DNA from: Magnetofaba australis IT-1
GTDB lineage: Bacteria; Pseudomonadota; Magnetococcia; Magnetococcales; Magnetococcaceae
DNA length: 64,000 bases
Assembly (NCBI RefSeq): GCF_002109495.1
Contig: NZ_LVJN01000019.1
Span: 641,614-705,613 of the forward strand
Direction of reading: 5' to 3'
The notes beneath the pieces are model-generated. The model was given only the letters and a program-made list of their open reading frames with translations. It had not been told where the DNA came from and did no database searches. Made by a program: the position numbers and the translations under genes. Below, in pieces: positions 54,235 to 62,193 of the stretch. Positions within the stretch are counted from its first letter, which is position 1, and every line of letters begins with the position of its first letter.

Positions 54235-56381
54235 TTGGCTCGCATCCATACCTGGACTTCAACGATGCCGGACCGCAGTCGGAGCTGCCCGGCATCACCG
54301 ATCGAGGTCAGGAGAAGGAGGAGATCAAAACTCGGCTGTTGGGCCGAGTTGAAGAGGCGCTGCGCTATCTCATGCCTGCTGGGAAGGTTCGTCACGGCCA
54401 ATTCCATATAGGCGATGTGGCGGGTGCCCCTGGCGAGAGCATGAAGGTGGAGCTCTCCGGCGAGAAAGCGGGCGTCTGGTATGACCATGCCGAAGGCAAA
54501 GGCGGCGACATTCTGGATCTGTGGGCGCGCTCGCGAGGAATCGATCCTGTTACCCGGTTTGGCGATGTAATGAACGAGGTGCGCGCCTGGCTGGGCGATC
54601 CGATGCGCGTCACCACCTCTTCCGCGCCATCCCAGCGCCGCGAGCCGCCCATGGATGATCTGGGCCCGCACACCGGCAAGTGGGACTACTTCGACGCCGA
54701 TGGCAAGTTGCTGGTGTGCGTCTACCGCTACGATCCGCCAAACCGGCGTAAGCAGTTCCGGCCTTTGGATGTACGCACGGGCAAGTGGCAGGCCCCGACA
54801 ATCCAGCGCCCTCTCTACAACCTGCCCGGCATCGCCCAGGCGGATGAGGTGGTGTTGGTTGAGGGAGAAAAAACGGCACAGGCGCTCATCGATATCGGCA
54901 TTACGGCCACCACCTCCATGCACGGCTCCAACGCGCCGGTTGAGAAAACCGACTGGTCACCACTACGCGGCAAACGCCTCATCATCTGGCCGGATCGAGA
55001 CAAGCCCGGCTGGGAGTATGGGCAGTCGGCGTCGAAGGCGATGAAAGCCGCTGGCGCAAAGTCCATCGCGATTCTGATTCCGCCTGCGGAGAAGCCAGAG
55101 AAATGGGACGCCGCCGACGCGGTGGCCGAGGGAATGGACATCCAGACATTCCTCCGAGATGCGCCGCGCGCTGCTCCTAATGGGCCAAGACGCCGTATTC
55201 GTCTGAGCGATTGGACCTTTGATCGCTACCAGGGCCCAGCGCCAGAACGGAAGTGGCTGATTGATGGTGTGTTGCCTCTTGGCGTTCCAGGCATGGTCGC
55301 CGCCATCGGCGGCGCGGGTAAGAGCATGCTGCTCATGGATTTGTGCGCCAAGGTGGCCCAGGTCGAGTCGGGCTCGCCGATGCCTATGGAGGCGCTAGGC
55401 GGTCCCCTGGTGTCAGTGGCGGGTACGGCGGTGATGTTCACCGCTGAGGATGACGCCGATGAGGTGCACCGTCGTCTGGCCGGTTTGGTCGGCGCCCTGC
55501 CAGACCCAAGCCGTTTGATCGTAGTGCCACTGCCCAACGCGGGCGGCGCCATTCCGCTGGTCGCCATGGGCCGCGAAGGTCCTGTGCTCACCGATGCCTA
55601 TGAGGAGATGCGCGCCGAACTATTGGAGATCCCGGATCTGCGCCTGGTGGTGATTGATCCGCTACAGAGCTTTGCGGGAGGCGACGTCAACAGCGACCCG
55701 GCCGCCGGAGCCATGTTCTTTGCCAGGCTTGGCCGCATAGCCGCCGAAACCGGCGCGACGACGTTGGTTGCGCACCACTTCCGTAAAGTCGGCATGAAGC
55801 CCATTCACACCGCCGCAGAGGCGCGCGAGGCGATACGCGGCACCACGGCTCTCGTTGATGGTGGGCGCTGGTCCTACGCGCTGTGGGAGGCGGACTCGGA
55901 TGAGGCGGAGAAGGTCTGTGAAAAACTCAACGAACGCTATATCCGCGAGAAGGTTTTCAAGGGCGCTGTAGTCAAGAGCAACTGGCCAACGGACAAGAGT
56001 ATACGGACCTATGTCCGTGATGCTTCAACAGGCTTGCTGGGTGAAAAGACCATGGAGCTTGCCATGGGCGGGAAGGACTTTGGCGATTTACTGCAGATTC
56101 TGGAGCAAACCATAGAGAAGGCGGCTGCCAATGGTCAGCCATTCACAAAAACAGGGGGCAATGGGCTTCATGAGCGTCGTTCAGAGCTGCCTGCTGAGCT
56201 TTTGGGCGTTTCGCGAAACAAGATCGTCTCAATGGTCGATGCGTTATTGACCACAGGGCGCTTGGTCTTGTGCATGGCCGAAGGCAGCACCATCAAAAAG
56301 TGGCTGGATGTTCCACAGGGGGAATTCGCTCTCGGAGTTGGCCAATTCCAACTAGGATCCGTCCTAAATGAAGGGGAGTAA
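54231..56381 (+). CDS. Phage TOPRIM primase-AAA helicase fusion
   Basis: A 716-residue protein starting at ATG 54231, overlapping the nuclease stop. Residues ~20-110 look like a primase-associated zinc-free domain (KVELSGEKAGVWYDHAEGKGGDIL). The TOPRIM domain follows (VVLVEGEKTAQAL, and WPDRDKPG with DxD). Then comes a RepA/RecA-like ATPase: Walker A AIGGAGKSMLLMDL, Walker B RLVVIDPLQSFAGG, and LVAHHFRK. This combines primer synthesis or RNA-primer handling with helicase activity, the core of phage replication. The last ~170 residues are a winged-helix-like tail. It probably recognises the repeat array directly downstream. Confidence 0.9.
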   Translation: MIGSHPYLDFNDAGPQSELPGITDRGQEKEEIKTRLLGRVEEALRYLMPAGKVRHGQFHIGDVAGAPGESMKVELSGEKAGVWYDHAEGKGGDILDLWARSRGIDPVTRFGDVMNEVRAWLGDPMRVTTSSAPSQRREPPMDDLGPHTGKWDYFDADGKLLVCVYRYDPPNRRKQFRPLDVRTGKWQAPTIQRPLYNLPGIAQADEVVLVEGEKTAQALIDIGITATTSMHGSNAPVEKTDWSPLRGKRLIIWPDRDKPGWEYGQSASKAMKAAGAKSIAILIPPAEKPEKWDAADAVAEGMDIQTFLRDAPRAAPNGPRRRIRLSDWTFDRYQGPAPERKWLIDGVLPLGVPGMVAAIGGAGKSMLLMDLCAKVAQVESGSPMPMEALGGPLVSVAGTAVMFTAEDDADEVHRRLAGLVGALPDPSRLIVVPLPNAGGAIPLVAMGREGPVLTDAYEEMRAELLEIPDLRLVVIDPLQSFAGGDVNSDPAAGAMFFARLGRIAAETGATTLVAHHFRKVGMKPIHTAAEAREAIRGTTALVDGGRWSYALWEADSDEAEKVCEKLNERYIREKVFKGAVVKSNWPTDKSIRTYVRDASTGLLGEKTMELAMGGKDFGDLLQILEQTIEKAAANGQPFTKTGGNGLHERRSELPAELLGVSRNKIVSMVDALLTTGRLVLCMAEGSTIKKWLDVPQGEFALGVGQFQLGSVLNEGE

Positions 56382-56421
56382 ATCAGAGTCAAATTGAGGG
56401 ATGGTTGTAAGAGGAATAGTC

Positions 56422-56635
56422 GTTCCCGGTAGAGGTGGGAACGGGGTGGGAACGTGGCGTTCCCAGCACATTCCCATTTTGTAAAATAGGGGTTATGTCT
56501 ATGAAATAAAGGTGAAAAACAGCGTTTGCAACATTTGCGTTCCCGGTGCGTTCCCGGTTTTGCAACATGCTGAATTTACAGACAAATTGCGTTCCCGCTT
56601 TTTTACTACCCTACGGGTAGGTATGGGGTGGGAAC
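56422..56635. repeat. GTTCCC/GGGAAC site array with 11-bp phasing, candidate replication origin
   Basis: Eight copies of GTTCCC or its reverse complement: 56422, 56437, 56448, 56459, 56539, 56550, 56591 and 56630 (start positions). Three neighbouring pairs are exactly 11 bases apart (56437-56448, 56448-56459, 56539-56550), about one helical turn. A 10-base direct repeat TTTGCAACAT flanks one pair (56525-56534 and 56559-56568). A hairpin CTACCC-TAC-GGGTAG follows at 56606-56620. The 385-base gap holds no gene and lies just behind the primase/helicase gene, where iterons of an origin would be expected. Confidence 0.85.
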
Positions 56636-56766
56636 CAATCCCCACCCCCATACCGGTATCATCGGGATTCAATTCCGGGCTCCGGAAATGGGGGCGCGGG
56701 TGGTGGCCTGAGATCTTGGCGGGTCCGGCCACCACCCTGACCAAATCAATCCACAGGAGGAATGAA

Positions 56767-57266
56767 ATGGCTGTTCAGAGTTTGCCCCAACAGGGGCCGG
56801 ATGGGAACAACGCGGTTTTGGCATTAGACCTCGGCTCACAAATGGGCTGGGCGGTGCGTCAGCCGGATGGGACCATCACCAGCGGCACAGTGTCGTTCAA
56901 GCCGGGCCGGTTTGAGGGAGGCGGCATGCAGTGGCTGCGCTTCAAAGCGTGGCTGGATGAGATCCATGGCGCTGTCGGCGTCGGGCGCGTGGCGTTCGAG
57001 GAGGTGCGTCGGCACATCGGGACCACAGCCGGGCATGTCTACGGCGGCTTCCTGGCGCACCTCACCGCTTGGGCGGAGGCCAACGGCGTGCCCTACCAGG
57101 GCGTGCCGGTGGGGACGATAAAAAACACGCCACGGGCAAGGGCAATGCCTCCAAGGCACAGGTGATCCACGCCATGAAGCGGCTGGGGCATACCCCGGCG
57201 GATGATAACGAGGCCGATGCTCTGGCGCTGTTGCATTGGGCCATCGCCCAGGAGGTGGCGTCATGA
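56767..57266 (+). CDS. RuvC-like Holliday-junction resolvase, split by a frameshift
   Basis: ATG 56767 starts a RuvC-like protein: AVLALDLGSQMGWAV (first catalytic Asp), GRVAFEEVRRH (Glu), then VPYQGVPVGTIK. The frame then meets the run A6 at 57120-57125 and goes out of register, ending at 57165. The other frame continues with KKHATGKGNASKAQVIHAMKRLGHTPADDNEADALALLHWAIAQE, which contains the last catalytic Asp in DNEADA and the normal C-terminus. Joining both gives about 166 residues, a complete phage RuvC/RNase H-like resolvase. The site A AAA AAC (57120-57126) is in the right phase for a classical -1 ribosomal frameshift, or one A has been lost. The stop overlaps the next start. Confidence 0.8.
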
Positions 57267-57478
57267 TCGGTGGGCCGAAGTCTCCATCAAGCTCTCTCGG
57301 GCCGATGCAGCCACGCACCATCAACGCCGAGGGGACAAAAGCCTATGGCTGGAAGGCTCACGGCATTCTGGTGGTCAACGCCGCTGACCCGCGCCTGACT
57401 TGGCCCGAGCGGGAGTTGGTGAAACAGCTTGGCGAGAAGCTCTACGGGCGTGCACGTCAGGAGGTGTGCCATGTCTGA
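57263..57478 (+). CDS. Small phage hypothetical protein
   Basis: A 71-residue protein starting MIGGPKSPSSSLGPMQPRTI at ATG 57263, overlapping the resolvase stop by 4 bases. It has a basic tail and the stretch GTKAYGWKAHGILVVNAADPRLTWPERELVKQLGEKLYG. I do not recognise it. Its end overlaps the start of the next gene. It belongs to the replication operon. Confidence 0.6.
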   Translation: MIGGPKSPSSSLGPMQPRTINAEGTKAYGWKAHGILVVNAADPRLTWPERELVKQLGEKLYGRARQEVCHV

Positions 57479-57878
57479 TCGTGAACACTGGACGCCTAAG
57501 CAGGTGATCGACAGACTGGAAGAAGCGGCCAAAACGCTTCGGCGTTTGCCAGAAACCGGTCCCATGGGCTTACGCGCCTCTTGGCCAGAGGTGCTGCATG
57601 ACTACTGGGACGCCTATGGCTGGAGCAAGGCCAAGACCCGGCTTGGACCGCCGTCTCCAGACGCCATTGATCGCATGGACGAATGCTTCGAGTGGCTGAG
57701 GTGGCTGGAGCCTGACGCCGCCAAACTGGTGTGGGCGCGCGCCTGTCGGGTGAATTGGAAGATCATCTGCGCTAAGCGCGGAGAGCACCGCTCGACGGCG
57801 TGGCGGTATTGGAGCGTAGCGATTCTGAAAATCGCGACGAAACTGGAAGATCCCTCGTGGCGGCGGTCCGCCGCGTAG
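57471..57878 (+). CDS. DUF6362-family phage protein
   Basis: A 135-residue protein: HWTPKQVIDRLEEAAKTLRRLPETGPMGLRASWPEVLHDYWDAYGWSKAKTRLGPPSPDAIDRMDECFEWLRWLEPDAAKLVWARACRVNWKIICAKRGEHRSTAWRYWSVAI. This matches DUF6362, a common phage protein whose C-terminal half resembles sigma-region-4/HTH. It may be a transcription regulator acting late in the early operon. Starts at ATG 57471, overlapping the previous gene by 8 bases. Confidence 0.8.
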   Translation: MSDREHWTPKQVIDRLEEAAKTLRRLPETGPMGLRASWPEVLHDYWDAYGWSKAKTRLGPPSPDAIDRMDECFEWLRWLEPDAAKLVWARACRVNWKIICAKRGEHRSTAWRYWSVAILKIATKLEDPSWRRSAA

Positions 57879-57938
57879 GAAATGATGGACTTGGCGTGGG
57901 GGCGTTTATGCCCCCGCTGCCCCACTCGGGAGATCAGG

Positions 57939-58661
57939 ATGCGTTTTATATTTCTTGCCCTGATGCTGATGCTGGCGCCGTCACTCGCGATCTCTGCGCA
58001 GGACGTGACTATTCCTCACCACATCAAGTCGTTCAGCCAAGCCAAACGGCTCCTTCCCAAGGTCTACAAAGGCCATCGCGAGACATTCTACTGCGGGTGC
58101 GGTTACGACAAGCACAAGAACGTGAGGCCAGGCCAATGCGGTTATGAGCCCCGCAAGAACGCAAAGCGCGGAGGTCGGATTGAATGGGAGCATATCGTTC
58201 CCGCCCACGCTTTCGGGCACACTCGTCCCTGCTGGCGGGAGAAACTCTGCGAGACCAAGAAAGGAAAGCTCTACAAGGGCCGTCGTTGCTGCGCCAAGAT
58301 TGATCCTGTGTTTGAAGCGATGGAGTCAGACCTTCACAATCTCGTTCCCGCTGTGGGCGAACTCAACGGTGATCGCAGCAATCGCAGCTTCGGAATGGTC
58401 GCCGGTGAACCCCGCGTTTATGGCGCCTGTGACTTTGAAATCGACTGGGACACCGACCGCGTTGAGCCGCGCCCTGAAGTCCAAGGAGATGTGGCTCGAG
58501 CGTATTTCTACATGAACGCCACCTACGGGCTGCCAATCAGCAAAAAGCAGCGTCGGCTGTTTCAGGTCTGGATGTCGCAAGACCCTGTTGACGATTGGGA
58601 GCGTGAACGCAATCGTCGGATTGAGAAAATTCAGGGCAACGCCAACCCGTTTGTGAAGTAA
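57939..58661 (+). CDS. Secreted endonuclease I
   Basis: A 240-residue protein starting MRFIFLALMLMLAPSLAISAQDVTI, a clear signal peptide. The catalytic centre is GGRIEWEHIVPAHAFG, with metal-binding His and Asn/Asp in the ESDLHNLVPAVGELNGDRSN segment; several cysteines (CGCGYDK, CWREKLCETKK, GRRCCAK) suggest disulfide bonds. Endonuclease I cuts double-stranded DNA in the periplasm. On a phage it might protect against superinfecting DNA or recycle host DNA. The ATG 57939 start is preceded by GAGATCAGG. Confidence 0.9.
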   Translation: MRFIFLALMLMLAPSLAISAQDVTIPHHIKSFSQAKRLLPKVYKGHRETFYCGCGYDKHKNVRPGQCGYEPRKNAKRGGRIEWEHIVPAHAFGHTRPCWREKLCETKKGKLYKGRRCCAKIDPVFEAMESDLHNLVPAVGELNGDRSNRSFGMVAGEPRVYGACDFEIDWDTDRVEPRPEVQGDVARAYFYMNATYGLPISKKQRRLFQVWMSQDPVDDWERERNRRIEKIQGNANPFVK

Positions 58662-58723
58662 AACGTCGCGACATCTTAGTGCGCGACACTTCCCCCAGGA
58701 TTTGCTAAGATTCTGGCTAAGAT

Positions 58724-58764
58724 CGGCGGTCGTAGCGTGAAGGCGCTTGGCCGCCGTTTTTTTT
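58724..58764 (+). terminator. Terminator after the endonuclease I gene
   Basis: CGGCGG (58724-58729) pairs with CCGCCG (58751-58756) across a structured loop, followed by eight T (58757-58764). Confidence 0.75.
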
Positions 58765-58838
58765 GGCGCATGCAGGTGAGAGTGCTGGCGCCCTGATTGC
58801 TGACGTAAACGGCAACAAAGGCAGAAGTACCGTTTCAA

Positions 58839-58876
58839 AGCCCGCTCCGGATCAATCTGGGGCGGGCTATTTTTTT
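58839..58876 (+). terminator. Second terminator before the lysis cassette
   Basis: AGCCCGCTCC (58839-58848) pairs with GGGGCGGGCT (58859-58868, one wobble pair), followed by ATTTTTTT. It ends right before the endolysin gene, so it may separate early from late transcription. The 74 bases between the two terminators could be a small RNA. Confidence 0.75.
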
Positions 58877-58887
58877 GGGTGAATCCA

Positions 58888-59286
58888 ATGTCCGACACTC
58901 CTTGGCTCCACTTCACCAACGCCGAGTTGACCTGCCACTGCGGTTGCGGCCGTATGGAGATGGATGTCGGTTTCATGGCGATGCTTGAGGACCTGCGCAT
59001 CGCCTTCGGCAAACCGCTGCCGGTCACCTCCGGCTATCGCTGCCCAGAGCATAACGCCGCCATTTCCGTCACCGGGCTCAACGGTCCGCATGCGTCTGGC
59101 GCGGCGGTAGATGTGTTGGTGAGCGGCCAAGACGCCTACGACCTCATCGCCTTGGCCAAGGCGGCGGGTATGACCGGCGTTGGAATCAAACAACACGGCT
59201 CGCATCACACCCGCTTCATCCACCTCGACGCGCTGCCCCGCGCAACCAACCAACCGCGCCCGACCATCTGGAGCTACCCGAAATGA
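58888..59286 (+). CDS. M15-type peptidoglycan peptidase, probable endolysin
   Basis: A 132-residue protein: FTNAELTCHCGCGRMEMDVGFMAMLEDLRIAFGKPLPVTSGYRCPEHNAAISVTGLNGPHASGAAVDV. This is the Peptidase_M15_3 (VanY-like) family; the metal ligands are His and Asp in PHASGAAVDV and His in TRFIHLDALP. It cleaves peptide cross-links of the cell wall at lysis. Start ATG 58888 with GGGTG upstream; GTG 58879 is an alternative. It is the first gene of an overlapping lysis cassette. Confidence 0.92.
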   Translation: MSDTPWLHFTNAELTCHCGCGRMEMDVGFMAMLEDLRIAFGKPLPVTSGYRCPEHNAAISVTGLNGPHASGAAVDVLVSGQDAYDLIALAKAAGMTGVGIKQHGSHHTRFIHLDALPRATNQPRPTIWSYPK

Positions 59287-59384
59287 ACGACCCCAAATGG
59301 GCGGACATCATCGTCGGGTTGTTCGGCTCGCTGTTTATCGCGTTTGCCGCCATCATGCCGCTGTTCATCACGGGCGTGCTCTGA
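59283..59384 (+). CDS. Very small single-pass membrane protein in lysis cassette
   Basis: Only 33 residues (MNDPKWADIIVGLFGSLFIA... ending ITGVL). One hydrophobic helix fills residues ~8-33. The ATG overlaps the endolysin stop (ATGA) and its TGA overlaps the next ATG (TGATG), so it is tightly coupled on both sides. This places it among the lysis proteins, perhaps as a small holin or antiholin. It is too short for standard gene callers. Confidence 0.7.
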   Translation: MNDPKWADIIVGLFGSLFIAFAAIMPLFITGVL

Positions 59385-59779
59385 TGGGCATCCTGGAGAA
59401 GATCATTGGCGGCGCGGCGGCGCAGCCCATTGAGGCGGTGGGCAAGGCCCTGGATGGCCTGTTCACCTCCGACGAGGAGCGCTTGGACAAGCAGGCGTTG
59501 TTGACCCGTCTAGCCCAGCAACCGGCGGCGCTTCAGGTCGAGTTGAATAAGATCGAGGCGGCGCACCGTTCCACCTTCGTGGCGGGCTGGCGCCCGTTTC
59601 TGGGCTGGGTGTGCGGCGTTGGACTCTCCTTCGCCTACGTGATCAACCCCATCATCCAGTGGGTGACGGGGCAGCCCGGACCGCAACTGCCGCTGAACTT
59701 CATGCAGGAGTTGGTGGTGGCGATGCTGGGCTTGGCGGGTCTGCGGACCTGGGAGAAGCACACCGGGAGGGCAAAATGA
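59384..59779 (+). CDS. Phage holin, three-helix type
   Basis: A 131-residue protein starting MGILEKIIGGAAAQPIEAVGKAL at 59384. It ends with two hydrophobic helices (FLGWVCGVGLSFAYVINPII and a C-terminal MQELVVAMLGLAGLRTWE). The N-terminal amphipathic part, the W-R-P-F pattern (FVAGWRPFLGWVCG) and the length match the Holin_3TMs family. It makes holes in the inner membrane so the M15 peptidase can reach the wall. Confidence 0.9.
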   Translation: MGILEKIIGGAAAQPIEAVGKALDGLFTSDEERLDKQALLTRLAQQPAALQVELNKIEAAHRSTFVAGWRPFLGWVCGVGLSFAYVINPIIQWVTGQPGPQLPLNFMQELVVAMLGLAGLRTWEKHTGRAK

Positions 59780-60021
59780 GCAACTGCGAGAAAGAGTGCC
59801 CGTACTCGGCGGAGATGGCCACCCTGGCCAACGAGCTCAAGCACATCAACCAACGCCTTGCTATCGGTCAGCAGAAGTTTGACCGCATGGAAGCAACCCT
59901 TGATCGTTTGGACGCTGCTGAGCAACGCCTCGTGGGTGGCTACAAACTCTTCCGTCAGATCCTGGCGCTGCTGGCGCTCATCGCGGCGTTCATGGCAGTG
60001 CCGTTGATCAATAAGCCGTAG
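59776..60021 (+). CDS. Small coiled-coil protein with C-terminal membrane helix
   Basis: An 81-residue protein starting MSNCEKECPYSAEMATLANELK. A coiled coil occupies residues ~14-55 (LKHINQRLAIGQQKFDRMEATLDRLDAAEQR), followed by one membrane helix (ILALLALIAAFMAVPLI). It overlaps the holin gene by 4 bases. This layout resembles XhlA-type lysis accessory proteins or the inner-membrane part of a spanin. The last gene of the lysis cassette; nothing recognisable follows up to 60219. Confidence 0.75.
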   Translation: MSNCEKECPYSAEMATLANELKHINQRLAIGQQKFDRMEATLDRLDAAEQRLVGGYKLFRQILALLALIAAFMAVPLINKP

Positions 60022-60219
60022 ACCTTCAGTTCAAAACCGAAACTCGGTAACCATATGAATCCGAAAAATATTCTCTGGCCTGGGGTGTGGTTTGTAAGCG
60101 TTTGAAAAGTGGTTCCTTTTTCGCCGAAAACTGATGCCGCGCGCAATGGCCCGAGAGCTCGCTAGCGACAGAGGCGTTTTATTGGTTCGCGGGTTCGCGT
60201 TCGCGGTGAATGAGATCTC

Positions 60220-60774
60220 ATGAAAGTCCCCAGCAATCGGCGTCTGGCCAAGCATCTGGGCGTGTCAGAGACAGCGGTGCGCAAGGCCGAAAAGGCGGGT
60301 CGCATTCACCGCGAACCGGATGGTTCGTGGGATCTGGACACCGTGCTGGCCAACTGGTCGGCCAACACCGACGACGTCAATCAGCGTAGCGCCCACCCCA
60401 AGGGCATGAAGCCGACGCCGACAGCGGCGGTGAACAGCGTCCGTGAGACATTGCAGCAGAGCGGACAGAGTGCTGGCGCTGGCGGCATGACCTTCATGCA
60501 GGCCAAGACGGCGGACATGGTGCTGCGCGCGCAGTTGCGCAAGATCGAACTTGAAGAGAAGAAGGGCTCCCTGATCGATCGGGAGCAGACCCTGGCGCGG
60601 GTGTATCACCGGGCCAGAGAGGTTCGTGACTCCTGGCAGAACTGGCCAGCGCGGGTCTCCTCGCGTATGGCGGCGGAACTGGGCGTCGACGACCACACCA
60701 TGCACATCTGCCTGGAGCAATACGTGCGCGAACATTTGGAAGAGCTCTCCGAAGCCAAACTCTCTCTGGAATGA
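60220..60774 (+). CDS. Terminase small subunit-like DNA-packaging protein
   Basis: A 184-residue protein starting MKVPSNRRLAKHLGVSETAVRKAEKAGRI, a helix-turn-helix, with GTLL-type helices in the middle (TADMVLRAQLRKIELEEKKGSLIDREQTLARVYHRAREVRDSWQNWPARVSSRMAAELG). This is the layout of phage Nu1/terminase small subunits. They recognise the packaging site. The large subunit is not in the window and should lie to the right. Confidence 0.8.
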   Translation: MKVPSNRRLAKHLGVSETAVRKAEKAGRIHREPDGSWDLDTVLANWSANTDDVNQRSAHPKGMKPTPTAAVNSVRETLQQSGQSAGAGGMTFMQAKTADMVLRAQLRKIELEEKKGSLIDREQTLARVYHRAREVRDSWQNWPARVSSRMAAELGVDDHTMHICLEQYVREHLEELSEAKLSLE

Positions 60775-60780
60775 TGGACA

Positions 60781-62136
60781 ATGCAGATTGCTGATTTGAC
60801 GCTGGAGCAGTGGCCTCTGGAGCGGTTGATCCCCTATGCCCGGAATCCAAGGCGCAACGATGACGTGGTGGATCGCATGTGCGCGGCGATTCAGGAGTTC
60901 GGCTTCCGAATTCCGGTGGTGGCCCGTAGCGATGGCCAGGTGGTCGATGGCCACCTCCGTCTGAAGGCCGCCAAGCGGCTGGGACTGGAGTCGGTGCCGG
61001 TGGCGCTGGCCGATGACCTGAGCGAGACGCAGATCAAGGCGTTCCGGCTGCTTGCCAATCAATCCGCCAACTGGGCGGAGTGGGACAACGAACTGTTGAG
61101 CTTGGAGTTGAACGAGCTTCAGGACGCCGATTATGACATCGACATCATCGGCTTTTCCGAGGAGCAGCTTTCAGATCTGCTGGAGAGCCTGGAGGACGAC
61201 GCTGATGGCGGCGGTGGCGCCGTAGCCCAAAACGATGTCATCCCCGAGCCGCCTGCCAATCCGGTCACTCGTCCTGGCGACATGTGGATTCTCGGCGACC
61301 ATCGCCTTCTGTGTGGCAGCAGCCTCAACGACGATGATGTGATTCGGTTGATGAACGGCGAGCGTGCGATTCTCTTTGCCACCGATCCGCCCTACTTGGT
61401 CGACTACGATGGGACCAACCACCCGCAGAACAGTGCGCGCAAAGCCAAGGTCGCCAAAGGAGAGACCAGCGGCACGGACGGCAACAAGGATTGGTCAGCC
61501 AGCTATGGCGTGACCTGGGACGACTCCTCCCAGGGCCCAGAGCTCTACGAGGGCTTCATCAAAGCCGCCATTGAGCATGCCATCGAGCCCAACGCCGCTT
61601 GGTACTGCTGGCACGCATCCAAGCGCCAGGCGATGCTGGAAGCGGTGTGGGAGAAGATGGGCGCGTTTCAGCACCAGCAGATCATCTGGAACAAGGAGAA
61701 AGGTGTCCTCACACGCTCGAAGTATCTGTGGAAACACGAGCCCTGCCTGATGGGCTGGATCAAGGGCAACATGCCGCCGAAGATCGATGGCGCGGAATTC
61801 CTCTCTACTGTCTGGGACATTCGTGGACTCTCCGGTGAAGAGCGCCCCGATCACCCCACACCGAAACCCCTGGACTGCTTTGCCATCCCCATGCGCCAGC
61901 ATGTGGAACGGGGCGGCCTGTGCTACGAACCCTTCAGCGGCTCCGGCTCCCAGATCATGGCTGGTGAGATGACAGGGCGGCGGGTGTTCGCCATGGAGAT
62001 TTCACCGGTCTACGTGGACGTGGCGGTGAAGCGCTTCATCCAGGCTACCGGCAAGATTGCCTACTTGGATGGGGCTGGCGGGAAGAGTTTTGAGGAAGTG
62101 GCGGCGGAGAGAGACATATCCAGTTCAACCGCTTGA
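60781..62136 (+). CDS. ParB-domain fused to beta-class DNA methyltransferase
   Basis: A 451-residue protein. Residues ~1-90 form a ParB-like domain (LIPYARNPRRNDDVVDRM, FRIPVVARSDGQVVDGHLRLKAAKRLG). A methyltransferase follows, with motif IV ATDPPYLVDY at about residue 197 and motif I EPFSGSGSQIMAGE near residue 390. This order (catalytic DPPY before the SAM site) marks the beta class of N6-adenine/N4-cytosine methyltransferases. It probably modifies phage DNA against host restriction. It begins 6 bases after the terminase gene. Confidence 0.93.
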   Translation: MQIADLTLEQWPLERLIPYARNPRRNDDVVDRMCAAIQEFGFRIPVVARSDGQVVDGHLRLKAAKRLGLESVPVALADDLSETQIKAFRLLANQSANWAEWDNELLSLELNELQDADYDIDIIGFSEEQLSDLLESLEDDADGGGGAVAQNDVIPEPPANPVTRPGDMWILGDHRLLCGSSLNDDDVIRLMNGERAILFATDPPYLVDYDGTNHPQNSARKAKVAKGETSGTDGNKDWSASYGVTWDDSSQGPELYEGFIKAAIEHAIEPNAAWYCWHASKRQAMLEAVWEKMGAFQHQQIIWNKEKGVLTRSKYLWKHEPCLMGWIKGNMPPKIDGAEFLSTVWDIRGLSGEERPDHPTPKPLDCFAIPMRQHVERGGLCYEPFSGSGSQIMAGEMTGRRVFAMEISPVYVDVAVKRFIQATGKIAYLDGAGGKSFEEVAAERDISSSTA

Positions 62137-62193
62137 CTTGAGATCTAGAATGGAACGGAATACCCCCATTATCCTTTCTATAGGGGGCATTCC

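Noticed and set aside
54201..54923. Minus-strand frame of 240 codons opposite the primase/helicase
   Set aside because: Complement shadow of a certain gene.
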